Below, piece by piece: positions 1-5,030 of a stretch of DNA of 5,030 nt (position 1 is the stretch's first letter; every line of letters starts with the position of its first letter). The notes beneath the pieces were generated by a model. That model was given only the letters and a program-made list of their open reading frames with translations, was not told where the DNA came from and did no database searches. Source of the stretch: JBDREF01 sp043820045 (lineage in GTDB: Bacteria; Planctomycetota; Phycisphaerae; Sedimentisphaerales; Anaerobacaceae); the NCBI GenBank assembly GCA_043820045.1, contig JBDREF010000361.1:1-5030 (forward strand). Reading direction: 5' to 3'. The position numbers and the translations under genes were made by a program.

Positions 1-77
1 GTCGGTCCCGGCTCGCTTCAGATGGAATGATCGCCGCCGAACCAGAGCCCCCAGCAACCCAAAAAAACATTTTCTTC

Positions 78-106
78 TTGCTTTTTCGGGCAATTTCGGC
101 TATAAT
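78..106 (+). promoter_or_regulatory. sigma70-type promoter for the small membrane-protein gene
   Basis: A perfect -10 hexamer TATAAT lies at 101-106, with TTGCTT at 78-83 as the -35 (first three bases match consensus) and a 17-base spacer. Transcription would start near 113, giving a leader of roughly 78 bases before the ATG at 191. A second, weaker possibility is TTGACG at 137-142, which has no good -10 (CATACG at 160-165). The first site fits consensus much better. Confidence 0.55.
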
Positions 107-178
107 ATTCAATCGGTATGAGCTGAACCGGCACCCTTGACGTCGCTACAGGCGCTGCCCATACGGATTGTCTTCTAA

Positions 179-184
179 AGGGGA
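179..184 (+). promoter_or_regulatory. Shine-Dalgarno site for the gene at 191
   Basis: AGGGGA sits 6 bases upstream of the ATG at 191-193. It is the clearest ribosome-binding site in the window and fixes this start over the out-of-phase ATG at 168. Confidence 0.6.
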
Positions 185-190
185 CAAAGT

Positions 191-625
191 ATGGAAAGGC
201 AATCAGAGCAGTATATACAGAGCCTATCTGATATCGACCTGCTTGAATACACGCGGACCGAAACGCACTTGCTCGAAGCGCTCGAATTCGCAAGGGTCGA
301 GTTGGCCGAACGGCATCTGCCCGCCGACCACCTCGCGGCCCTGGAAAAAGAGTTGCAGCAGCGCCAGGAGGCCCTCGCCGCAGAGGCCGAGGCGAGGGCA
401 CGCGAACCGCTGGCGTGGGAATGGCGCATCGCAGTCTTTTTGTGCGGCCTGTACTTCGCAATCCCGCTGCTGTGCGCGGTCCCGGCGTGGCTGAAGTTCC
501 GCGACGAAGGTGCACGCCAAAAATACAGAGAGATGTGGATCTCCGCCCTCGTCGGTTTCTGCCTGCAGCCAATCCTGATCTGCCTGCGAATTCCCCCCTG
601 GAGCTGGCTCGTATCCCTGTTCTAA
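191..625 (+). CDS. Hypothetical small membrane protein with N-terminal helical/coiled-coil segment
   Basis: This is a 144-residue protein of no recognised function. Residues 12-58 are strongly helical and charged. They fit a short motif known from many uncharacterised bacterial membrane proteins, in which 'eAl..A..EL..R.L' follows a 'L.D.dLleY' segment: here LLEALEFARVELAERHLP at about 27-44. A Gln/Glu/Ala-rich coiled coil continues to about residue 71. Two hydrophobic segments follow at about 79-100 and 115-132, and the end (PPWSWLVSLF) is also hydrophobic. The likely topology is a cytoplasmic helical head on a two-pass hairpin. No signal peptide or catalytic motif is visible. It has its own promoter and a strong Shine-Dalgarno site and converges on the kinase gene, so it is probably monocistronic. 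The real coding frame is supported by the ribosome-binding site and coherent protein architecture. The function is unknown. Confidence 0.75.
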   Translation: MERQSEQYIQSLSDIDLLEYTRTETHLLEALEFARVELAERHLPADHLAALEKELQQRQEALAAEAEARAREPLAWEWRIAVFLCGLYFAIPLLCAVPAWLKFRDEGARQKYREMWISALVGFCLQPILICLRIPPWSWLVSLF

Positions 626-681
626 ACGCCATGCGTCAGGAGCAGCTCTGGGATCATCGTCTCAATCATCAAAGTGAGCAG

Positions 682-792
682 CTAATCCAGCGTACTTCCA
701 CCGAGCCAAATGACGGAACAGCAACCGTTGGGAAGCTGAAGGATGTTTTCCCGCTCGAAATAGTCGGGCCGGTCTGGAGGATTATCGACCAT
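682..792 (-). CDS. Possible 36-residue ORF downstream of the kinase
   Basis: An ATG at 790-792 opens a 36-codon frame ending in TAG at 682-684, starting 28 bases after the kinase stop on the same strand. The product begins MVDNPPDRPDYFERENI and ends VIWLGGSTLD, with a Cys-Cys pair in the middle. The composition looks protein-like (mixed charged and aromatic residues, many G/C third positions) rather than random. An in-frame TAG lies two codons upstream, so it cannot extend. The Shine-Dalgarno is poor: only AGGCG abutting the ATG. No family is recognised. It could be a true microprotein co-transcribed with the kinase, a remnant of a longer gene, or chance. Confidence 0.25.
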   Translation of the reverse strand: MVDNPPDRPDYFERENILQLPNGCCSVIWLGGSTLD

Positions 793-820
793 CGCCTAAT
801 GGCCAATGAATGACTGTTGC

Positions 821-2044
821 TTATCTGAGCAGGAGCAGGAGTATGACCAGTAAGAAGACGGCCGCAACTGTGCTCAGAATCAGTATCGCCGTCCGGTAAT
901 TCGCTATGGTCTCTTCTTCGTAAACCTTCTCTTTTACCTCTACGGCGTCGCCTTCTTCCAGCTTTTCGAGCATGGAGACATCGAATCTTCTGTGCGCGTG
1001 GAGCGGGGGCTGGCCGTTGCGAAGGGCCTCCAGGTCTATGAGCAGCTCCTCGACGCTGTTGTAGCGGTCTTCTCTGCGTTTGGCCATCATGATCTCGATG
1101 ACCTCGGAGACACCCGCCGACAGTGAGGTGTTGATGTGGTCGGGCGGAACCAGCTTTTCCCTCAGGTGCTTCCGCATAACCTCGGCGGAGTCGTCGGCCA
1201 TAAACGGAACGCGGCCCGTGAGCATGTGATATAGCGTGGCTCCGAGGCCGTAAATGTCGGCTCGACCGTCGATGTCGATTTTGCCTCGAATCTGTTCCGG
1301 CGCAATGTAGTACGGCGTCCCGTAGGCTTTGCCGGCCTCGCTTTGTGCGGCCTCGATGTCCGTCGTTGCGCGGGCCAAACCCATGTCGGCGAGTTTGACC
1401 GTCCCATTCGTGCTTATCATTATATTCTTCGGCTTGACATCGCGGTGGATCAGGTTGCAGGCGTGGGCGTGAGCGAGAGCGTTGGCGACCTGAATGATGA
1501 TATCGAGCGCATCGGTCTCGCTAAGAACCTTTCCGTCCGCCAGGTCGTCGGCGATCGTCTTGCCCTCGACATACTCCATCACGAAATAATGATATCCGCC
1601 CGCCTCGCCGACGTCGATGGCCTGCACGATATTCGGATGGTTCAGCTTGCCGGCTGCCTGCCCTTCCTTGTAAAACCGCTCGACGTATTCGGGGTTCTCA
1701 CTGAAGCGCTTCGGCAGGACTTTTATCGCAACCATCCTATCCAGGCTTAACTGCTTGCCCTTGTACACCACCGCCATCGCCCCAGCCCCGAGCTTGCCGA
1801 TGATCTTATACCCGGGAATATGCTTTACCGCGGCCTTGCTCTCTTTTACGTCCTCCTTCAGCCGCTCCGCCTGGCCCATCGTGAGAAAACCAAGCTCGAT
1901 CATGAGGTCTTTCAGCACGACCGGCTTGATTTCACGGCGGGAATGCAATTCCGAGAGCGAGCGACGCAACTCGTCATCCGTACACAGGCCGTGCTCGACT
2001 GCCATTTTGCCGAATATCGTATCGTAGTTCGTCTCGTTAGTCAT
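821..2044 (-). CDS. Membrane-anchored Hanks-type serine/threonine protein kinase
   Basis: A 407-residue kinase that would phosphorylate Ser/Thr on unknown partners. The catalytic domain spans about 79-340. The Gly-rich loop is G86-A-G-A-M-A, the ATP-anchoring Lys is K108 (VAIK), and the alpha-C Glu is probably E127. The catalytic loop is H200-R-D-V-K-P-K-N with D202, K204 and N207. The metal-binding motif is D220-M-G in place of DFG, a variant common in planctomycete kinases. APE is at 248-250, the subdomain IX Asp is D263 (ADIYGLG) and the subdomain XI Arg is R327. All key residues are present, so it should be active. Residues 11-65 hold two copies of a 22-residue helical module. A linker (341-383) leads to one membrane helix at about 385-406 ending in LLLLLLR. 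With no PASTA or other C-terminal sensor domain, the protein is tail-anchored with the kinase in the cytoplasm. The start is fixed by an in-frame TGA four codons upstream with no start codon between. The Shine-Dalgarno is weak. It is transcribed from the promoter at 2136-2163. Confidence 0.95.
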   Translation of the reverse strand: MTNETNYDTIFGKMAVEHGLCTDDELRRSLSELHSRREIKPVVLKDLMIELGFLTMGQAERLKEDVKESKAAVKHIPGYKIIGKLGAGAMAVVYKGKQLSLDRMVAIKVLPKRFSENPEYVERFYKEGQAAGKLNHPNIVQAIDVGEAGGYHYFVMEYVEGKTIADDLADGKVLSETDALDIIIQVANALAHAHACNLIHRDVKPKNIMISTNGTVKLADMGLARATTDIEAAQSEAGKAYGTPYYIAPEQIRGKIDIDGRADIYGLGATLYHMLTGRVPFMADDSAEVMRKHLREKLVPPDHINTSLSAGVSEVIEIMMAKRREDRYNSVEELLIDLEALRNGQPPLHAHRRFDVSMLEKLEEGDAVEVKEKVYEEETIANYRTAILILSTVAAVFLLVILLLLLR

Positions 2045-2130
2045 TGATACAACTCAGGTAAACCGACATGTGCTCGCCGAGGAGCCAGTCCTTTGGCTTC
2101 AGTCTCTACACCCGAAAAAAAATCCATTTG

Positions 2131-2142
2131 CGATAATTATCG
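2131..2142. repeat. 12-bp perfect palindrome over the kinase -10 box
   Basis: CGATAATTATCG reads identically on both strands and covers the whole -10 hexamer (2136-2141) of the kinase promoter. This is where a dimeric repressor could bind to block RNA polymerase. No regulator gene is adjacent, so an operator role is only inferred, and AT-rich palindromes of this length can arise by chance. Confidence 0.35.
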
Positions 2143-2163
2143 GTCTACGAAATACGTTGTCAA
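2136..2163 (-). promoter_or_regulatory. Strong sigma70-type promoter for the kinase gene
   Basis: Read on the minus strand, a perfect -35 TTGACA (2158-2163) is followed by a 16-base spacer and GATAAT (2136-2141), which matches 5 of 6 consensus bases. Transcription would start near 2124-2130, leaving a leader of about 80 bases before the kinase ATG at 2044. This makes the kinase independent of the HAD/DUF4276/ATPase cluster upstream. Confidence 0.65.
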
Positions 2164-2295
2164 AGAAAATTTCCTATTTCTCATAGAAACACGGCTCAAG
2201 CAACAGCATCGGCCTTTTCCACCCTCGTGTTTAGCACTTTTCACCCCAAAAAACGCTGGTCGAGCCAAATGTGATAAGTGATTAGAGATTGGCGA

Positions 2296-2340
2296 GTCGA
2301 TTCTCGACGCTCGATTCCGGATATTGGATTCTCGATACAT
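2296..2340. repeat. GATTC-rich short direct and inverted repeats
   Basis: GATTCTCGA occurs twice (2299-2307 and 2327-2335), with a related TCGATTCCGGAT between them at 2311-2322. GTCGA at 2296-2300 and TCGAC at 2304-2308 form a small inverted repeat with a 3-base centre. Translation across this stretch gives the STLDSGYWILDT type of peptide that I recall from spurious small ORFs in environmental genomes carrying dispersed repeats. It probably belongs to a dispersed low-complexity repeat family, which cannot be proven from one copy. Confidence 0.4.
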
Positions 2341-2363
2341 CCAATTGTACCCGAGCGCCGCAC

Positions 2364-3044
2364 TCACGGGCAGAGTTGGCGCAGGTCGTCCATGGTCAAG
2401 TCGCTCAGGCTGGCGACTACTTTTTCGGCGATGGTCAACTGCTCGGCGTCGTAGGAGTTCGTTACTGCTATAGTGTGCATTCCAGCAGCTTTGCCGGCCT
2501 GCAGGCCCCAGTGGGAGTCCTCTATTATGATGCACTGGCCGGGTGTAATCGCGGGATTACGGCCCTTGTTAAGTCTTTTCAGCGCCAAGAGAAAGCCTTC
2601 GGGGTTGGGCTTGCCTTTCTTTACCTGCTCGGCGGAGACTATCGCGGCGAAGAAATGACGCAGCCGGGCCTCTTCGAGCAGCAGCTCGATTTCCGCCAAC
2701 AGGGCACCCGAGCATATCGCCATCGGTATCTTGTTATGCTCGAGTATTTTGAGGAAATCGTGCACTCCTTCGATAGTCCGGCCTTCCGTTCTCGCCAGTT
2801 CCTCGAATATCCGGGTCTTCTCTTTGATAATATCGCCGATTTGGCGCTCGTCTATCTTGAGCAGCCCCTGGCTGATGAGCATCTTGTAGCAATCGACATC
2901 GCAGAAGCCAAGATAGGTCTGGTAATAATCCTTCGTGGCGATTTCTACGCCGTACCGCGCCAGCGAACCGTTGAAAGCGCGAAGATGCAAAACCTCCGAA
3001 TCAGTTATCACACCGTCAAAATCAAATATCACAGCTTTGAGCAT
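2364..3044 (-). CDS. HAD-superfamily hydrolase, beta-phosphoglucomutase/phosphatase-like (subfamily IA)
   Basis: A complete 226-residue HAD protein, the usual length for this branch. Motif I is F-D8-F-D10-G-V-I-T-D-S: D8 is the nucleophile, forming an aspartyl-phosphate, and D10 the acid/base. Motif II is S112 in AICSG, motif III is K145 in KGKPNPEG, and motif IV is E175-D176-S, which binds Mg2+. Residues about 15-85 form the helical cap (type C1) that selects the substrate. The downstream helix HWGLQAGKAAGM is typical of the beta-PGM and sugar-phosphate phosphatase group. It probably removes phosphate from a small phosphorylated metabolite in the cytoplasm, or isomerises a hexose phosphate. 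The substrate cannot be read from sequence. The ATG lies only 6 bases after the DUF4276 stop, so it can be read as the last gene of the ATPase cluster. Its base composition is nearer the kinase than its upstream neighbours, suggesting a resident gene. The Shine-Dalgarno is weak. Confidence 0.92.
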   Translation of the reverse strand: MLKAVIFDFDGVITDSEVLHLRAFNGSLARYGVEIATKDYYQTYLGFCDVDCYKMLISQGLLKIDERQIGDIIKEKTRIFEELARTEGRTIEGVHDFLKILEHNKIPMAICSGALLAEIELLLEEARLRHFFAAIVSAEQVKKGKPNPEGFLLALKRLNKGRNPAITPGQCIIIEDSHWGLQAGKAAGMHTIAVTNSYDAEQLTIAEKVVASLSDLTMDDLRQLCP

Positions 3045-3050
3045 AAAATT

Positions 3051-3722
3051 CTATTGATTCCCAATATCCTCCAATTTTGTAACCCATTCATTAAAATGCG
3101 GACATTCCTGACGCATTTTTTCCAAACCAATTCGACGTGCAGCCATTATGCCGTTTATCGTTTTCTTAAAACCTTGAAACACCCATTCAATTCGCCTCGA
3201 AGGGCATGTGTCATAATGATCATCAATCTCTTCAGGAGTTGAAAACTCATTCCGTATTGTCAGGAAGGCAGAAGACAACTTTTTGTCACCAAGACCCTCT
3301 GCTAATTTCACGGGAGAAGAAAAGAGCAAAGCTTCAAATTCGTGCATCTGAACATAAGGCATAAGACGCCGAGGATTAAAAGAACTGCCCAGAGACCCAG
3401 TAATATCCTCTAAAATGCTGCCCTCGACTACATTCGCTTTTTCTATGTAACTCTGGCAATGATTCGCCTGATCTCTGCCAGGCCAATCCGTTGGCATGCC
3501 ATAGAAATCTACCATCGTTGTAATATAAGTCGATCTATCCTGCTTTAGCGCGTTCAGAATAACTTTTTGACATTTCGCATAGCCAAAACTTCCACCCTGC
3601 TTGCGAAATAAAACCGGATAGAGAAAGATGGTTTTGCGAGCACGTTCAAATTCAGGACGCAATATTGAATCTACAAATGACGCTTCTGTATCACCCTCTA
3701 CAAGAACACAGATTCTATTCAT
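3051..3722 (-). CDS. DUF4276 family protein, partner of the adjacent AAA ATPase
   Basis: I recognise the DUF4276 family from ordered motifs (numbering from the ATG at 3722, 223 residues). An N-terminal strand ends in V-E9-G-D-T-E13, then MVDFYGMP with D72, the block HEFEALLF at 127-134, PSRRIEW at about 174-180, and CPHFNEW at 207-213 near the end. The VEGxTE strand followed by a later strand ending in Asp is the layout of a Toprim-like fold, so a metal-dependent nuclease role is plausible but unproven. The start at 3722 is chosen over an in-frame ATG at 3746 because GGGAG (3731-3735) sits 8 bases upstream, because it overlaps the ATPase stop by 8 bases in a translational-coupling arrangement, and because family members usually begin a few residues before VEGxTE. 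The longer form would add eight residues (MSSAGDLP). No membrane segment or signal peptide is visible. It is AT-rich like its ATPase neighbour. Confidence 0.88.
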   Translation of the reverse strand: MNRICVLVEGDTEASFVDSILRPEFERARKTIFLYPVLFRKQGGSFGYAKCQKVILNALKQDRSTYITTMVDFYGMPTDWPGRDQANHCQSYIEKANVVEGSILEDITGSLGSSFNPRRLMPYVQMHEFEALLFSSPVKLAEGLGDKKLSSAFLTIRNEFSTPEEIDDHYDTCPSRRIEWVFQGFKKTINGIMAARRIGLEKMRQECPHFNEWVTKLEDIGNQ

Positions 3723-4845
3723 AGGAAGGTCTCCCGCCGAAGACATTCATTTGCCAGAGGTCGCCGAGCGAATAATCATCCAGCCAGACCTTGAGATCAG
3801 CCTTATTGAGTCGCTTGAATATCGATTCGCCGTTCTGACGTTCCACGATTATAATATCTTCCGGCTTGAAATGGTCGATCAGAGGCGCTGATTGCGTCGA
3901 GACAATCACCTGGGTTTGTATGGAAGCCTTCTGGATTAAGCTTGCCAATAGTGTTAAAGCGTAAGGATGCAATCCCAATTCCGGCTCATCTAATAGAATC
4001 GTTGATGGCGGATTCGGTTGCAGCAATGCTGTAGCCAGACAAATAAACCGCAGCGTACCATCCGATATCTGACTTGGATGAAACGGATAATCCGATCCTT
4101 TCTGCCGCCATTCTAAAAGAATCTCATCTTTATCTTCTTCTTCTCTCAACCAGAAGTCATCAAAGAATGGAGCCGCTAATTGAATTACTTCACGAATGAA
4201 GGAGTACTCTCTTTGGTGTTTTTTCTTTAGCCGCAATAGAAATGCCGCCAGATTACTCGCATCGGGTCGAAGATATTCATAGTCCCTTTTAGAGCATGGG
4301 TATTTGACCTCCGCATAATCGCCTGTGTTATGAAAATGATATATCCCCCAGTTAATAATCGCAGCTCGAATACTTTCTATGCCCTCGCCGAGGGAAGTTC
4401 CAGCTTGCTGATCCACAGGGAACAGAAAACCATCAATGATAGACGTAGCATTGCTGTCACCATCACCGGCATATTTTGCTTCTTCACGAGAATAAGAAGA
4501 TTCGCCGCATTTAATACTTTCTTCTCGAAATATTAAATTATTGGTTTTAGTTAGAGAAGATATAAAATTCCAATCTATCCATTCATTAAACTCAAAGGAC
4601 ACCTTTAATTCTTGAGTTTTCTGAACCCCAAGATGTAAAAGAAAATTAGCGCCTCCATTTTCACTAATATAAGACTGCATTCGTGAGCCGGCAACAGTAC
4701 TGATAAACTCAAAAAAACTAACGAAATTGCTTTTACCTGCGCCGTTTGGGCCGATCAGGATGTTTAGGTTTCGAAGCTCGAAATTCTCAAGATTTCGAAT
4801 GGATTTGTAACCCTTGATAGTTAATTTGCTTATCGCATGTCCCAT
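3715..4845 (-). CDS. AAA family (ABC/RecF/OLD-like) ATPase
   Basis: A 376-residue ATPase of the AAA_21/RecF-like type. The N-terminal strand ISKLTIKGYKSI leads to Walker A G32-P-N-G-A-G-K-S39. A variable helical insert occupies about 50-250. The ABC-type signature is S261-D-G-T-L-R266, which requires head-to-tail dimerisation for ATP hydrolysis. Walker B is I-L-L-D286-E287-P-E, followed by the D-loop-like LGLHP. The switch is S316-T-Q-S, with Gln in place of the His often seen as STHS. The C-terminal block YSLGDLWQMNVFGGRP is a conserved tail I associate with ATPases encoded next to DUF4276 proteins. There is no Toprim domain in the chain; the partner gene probably supplies that role in trans. 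Likely cytoplasmic, acting as an ATP-driven sensor or clamp. The insert is markedly AT-rich, consistent with transfer. The start has only a weak GGA Shine-Dalgarno six bases upstream. Confidence 0.92.
   Translation of the reverse strand: MGHAISKLTIKGYKSIRNLENFELRNLNILIGPNGAGKSNFVSFFEFISTVAGSRMQSYISENGGANFLLHLGVQKTQELKVSFEFNEWIDWNFISSLTKTNNLIFREESIKCGESSYSREEAKYAGDGDSNATSIIDGFLFPVDQQAGTSLGEGIESIRAAIINWGIYHFHNTGDYAEVKYPCSKRDYEYLRPDASNLAAFLLRLKKKHQREYSFIREVIQLAAPFFDDFWLREEEDKDEILLEWRQKGSDYPFHPSQISDGTLRFICLATALLQPNPPSTILLDEPELGLHPYALTLLASLIQKASIQTQVIVSTQSAPLIDHFKPEDIIIVERQNGESIFKRLNKADLKVWLDDYSLGDLWQMNVFGGRPSYE
3731..3735 (-). promoter_or_regulatory. Shine-Dalgarno site that decides the DUF4276 start
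   Basis: GGGAG on the minus strand lies 8 bases upstream of the ATG at 3720-3722, inside the last codons of the ATPase gene. The alternative ATG at 3744-3746 has no comparable site, so the shorter DUF4276 product is favoured, with ribosomes passing from the ATPase stop to this start. Confidence 0.5.
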
Positions 4846-4920
4846 ATCAAATCCAATCTACCTAACAAAAAACCCGGGCGTTTCTGCCAGTATATGTTTA
4901 GCCAAGGAAAAGCCATCCCC

Positions 4921-4944
4921 ATCCCGATTAGCGACAATCGGGAT
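4921..4944. repeat. Perfect 9-bp inverted repeat (hairpin)
   Basis: ATCCCGATT at 4921-4929 and AATCGGGAT at 4936-4944 are exact reverse complements around a 6-base centre (agcgac). No T run follows on either strand, so it is not a standard rho-independent terminator. It could be a REP-like dispersed palindrome or a protein-binding site upstream of the ATPase gene. Confidence 0.6.
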
Positions 4945-4987
4945 AAGGCTGCCACCCGGTAAAATTGAAGAAAGCTGTAGTTGTAGG

Positions 4988-5012
4988 GTGGGCAAATGTC
5001 TTTTTTGCCCAC
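4988..5012. repeat. Perfect 9-bp inverted repeat, REP-like palindrome
   Basis: GTGGGCAAA at 4988-4996 and TTTGCCCAC at 5004-5012 pair perfectly around a 7-base centre. It is preceded by GTAGG, and I recall GTAGGGTGGGC...GCCCAC elements as dispersed repeats in planctomycete and some cyanobacterial genomes. The T run is part of the hairpin, not after it, so terminator function is doubtful. A smaller GTCC/GGAC stem (5016-5026) follows. Repeat-family membership is recalled, not tested. Confidence 0.5.
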
Positions 5013-5030
5013 GCGGTCCTGTGGACTCCA

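Larger units (their letters stand above)
2045..2363. other. Intergenic region between the HAD gene and the kinase gene
   Basis: This 319-base stretch separates two minus-strand genes. From high to low coordinate it holds a GATTC-rich repeat stretch (2296-2340), about 100 bases with nothing recognised, the kinase promoter with a palindrome over its -10, and an approximately 80-base kinase leader containing a weak 5-bp AGCCA/TGGCT stem. I see no convincing rho-independent terminator after the HAD stop at 2364: a few G+C pairs can form near 2350-2370, but no T run follows. The short frames crossing this region do not look like proteins. Confidence 0.6.
4846..5030. other. Non-coding region upstream of the ATPase-DUF4276 cluster
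   Basis: This stretch should hold the promoter of the cluster. On the minus strand TATACT (4889-4894) is a fair -10 match, but no -35 resembling TTGACA lies 15-18 bases upstream, so I do not call a promoter. Two perfect 9-bp inverted repeats occupy 4921-4944 and 4988-5012. A 60-codon GTG-started frame runs through here but is largely built from these palindromes and is not credible as a gene. Confidence 0.5.

Noticed and set aside
1..30. Possible tail of an upstream plus-strand gene (frame ending VGPGSLQME, TGA at 28-30)
   Set aside because: Nine codons are too few to distinguish from chance, and no terminator-like hairpin follows before the promoter at 78-106.
18..632. 204-codon minus-strand frame across the 191-625 gene
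   Set aside because: It is an Arg/Pro/Ala-rich shadow typical of GC-rich antisense DNA and is opposite a gene with a clear promoter and ribosome-binding site.
415..813. 132-codon plus-strand frame overlapping the end of the small membrane-protein gene
   Set aside because: Its first half is an out-of-frame shadow of the gene at 191-625. The remaining half has no start signal and is Arg/Pro/His-rich without a domain pattern. It lies codon-for-codon opposite the possible minus-strand microprotein.
2289..3242. 317-codon plus-strand frame opposite the HAD and DUF4276 genes
   Set aside because: It is long but antisense to two genes with complete conserved motifs. It begins in the GATTC repeat stretch and shows no family features.
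3715..3746. Longer DUF4276 start at 3746 with a 32-base overlap into the ATPase gene
   Set aside because: No good Shine-Dalgarno precedes it, and the extra eight residues (MSSAGDLP) lie before the expected family N-terminus. The ATG at 3722 has GGGAG at 8 bases.
4860..4884. Apparent terminator-like CCCGGG followed by a T run on the minus strand upstream of the ATPase gene
   Set aside because: The only pairing is the 6-bp self-complementary CCCGGG with no room for a loop, so it cannot form a proper terminator hairpin.
4830..5012. 60-codon minus-strand frame with a GTG start (MGKKDICPPYNYS...) running into the ATPase start
   Set aside because: Its start lies in the arm of the 4988-5012 palindrome and it runs through the 4921-4944 palindrome. 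It overlaps the ATPase start and has no Shine-Dalgarno or recognisable domain. It reads as translation of repeat DNA.

Overview
The window looks like chromosomal DNA of an environmental bacterium, most likely Planctomycetota or a relative. This is inference. The main clue is a membrane-anchored Hanks-type Ser/Thr kinase with a DMG in place of DFG and a duplicated N-terminal 'E-x-G-x-x-T' module. Supporting clues are short dispersed-repeat-like palindromes and GATTC-rich intergenic DNA. No rRNA, tRNA, CRISPR array or transposase gene is visible.

Layout: positions 1-190 hold a good sigma70-type promoter and a Shine-Dalgarno site for a small plus-strand gene (191-625), which encodes a coiled-coil protein with two membrane segments and no recognised function. 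All other supported genes are on the minus strand. The kinase (821-2044) converges on the small gene. A possible 36-residue ORF lies in the 195-base gap between them. The kinase has its own strong promoter (2136-2163) inside a 319-base intergenic stretch that also carries GATTCTCGA repeats. Upstream of that stretch lies a compact minus-strand cluster, in transcription order: an AAA/ABC-like ATPase (3715-4845), a DUF4276 protein (3051-3722) and a HAD phosphatase (2364-3044). The ATPase and DUF4276 genes overlap by 8 bases, and the HAD gene follows after 6 bases. Positions 4846-5030 are non-coding and carry two perfect 9-bp inverted repeats.

How the genes may work together: the ATPase and DUF4276 protein are translationally coupled and almost certainly act together. 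The pairing resembles two-gene anti-phage modules in which an OLD/RecF-like sensor ATPase controls a Toprim-like effector, but a defence role is inference. This pair is clearly AT-richer than the kinase and HAD genes, and palindromes lie just upstream of it, which suggests horizontal acquisition. The HAD gene may be a resident gene now read from the same transcript, or a real third partner. The kinase and the small membrane protein have no evident link to this cluster.
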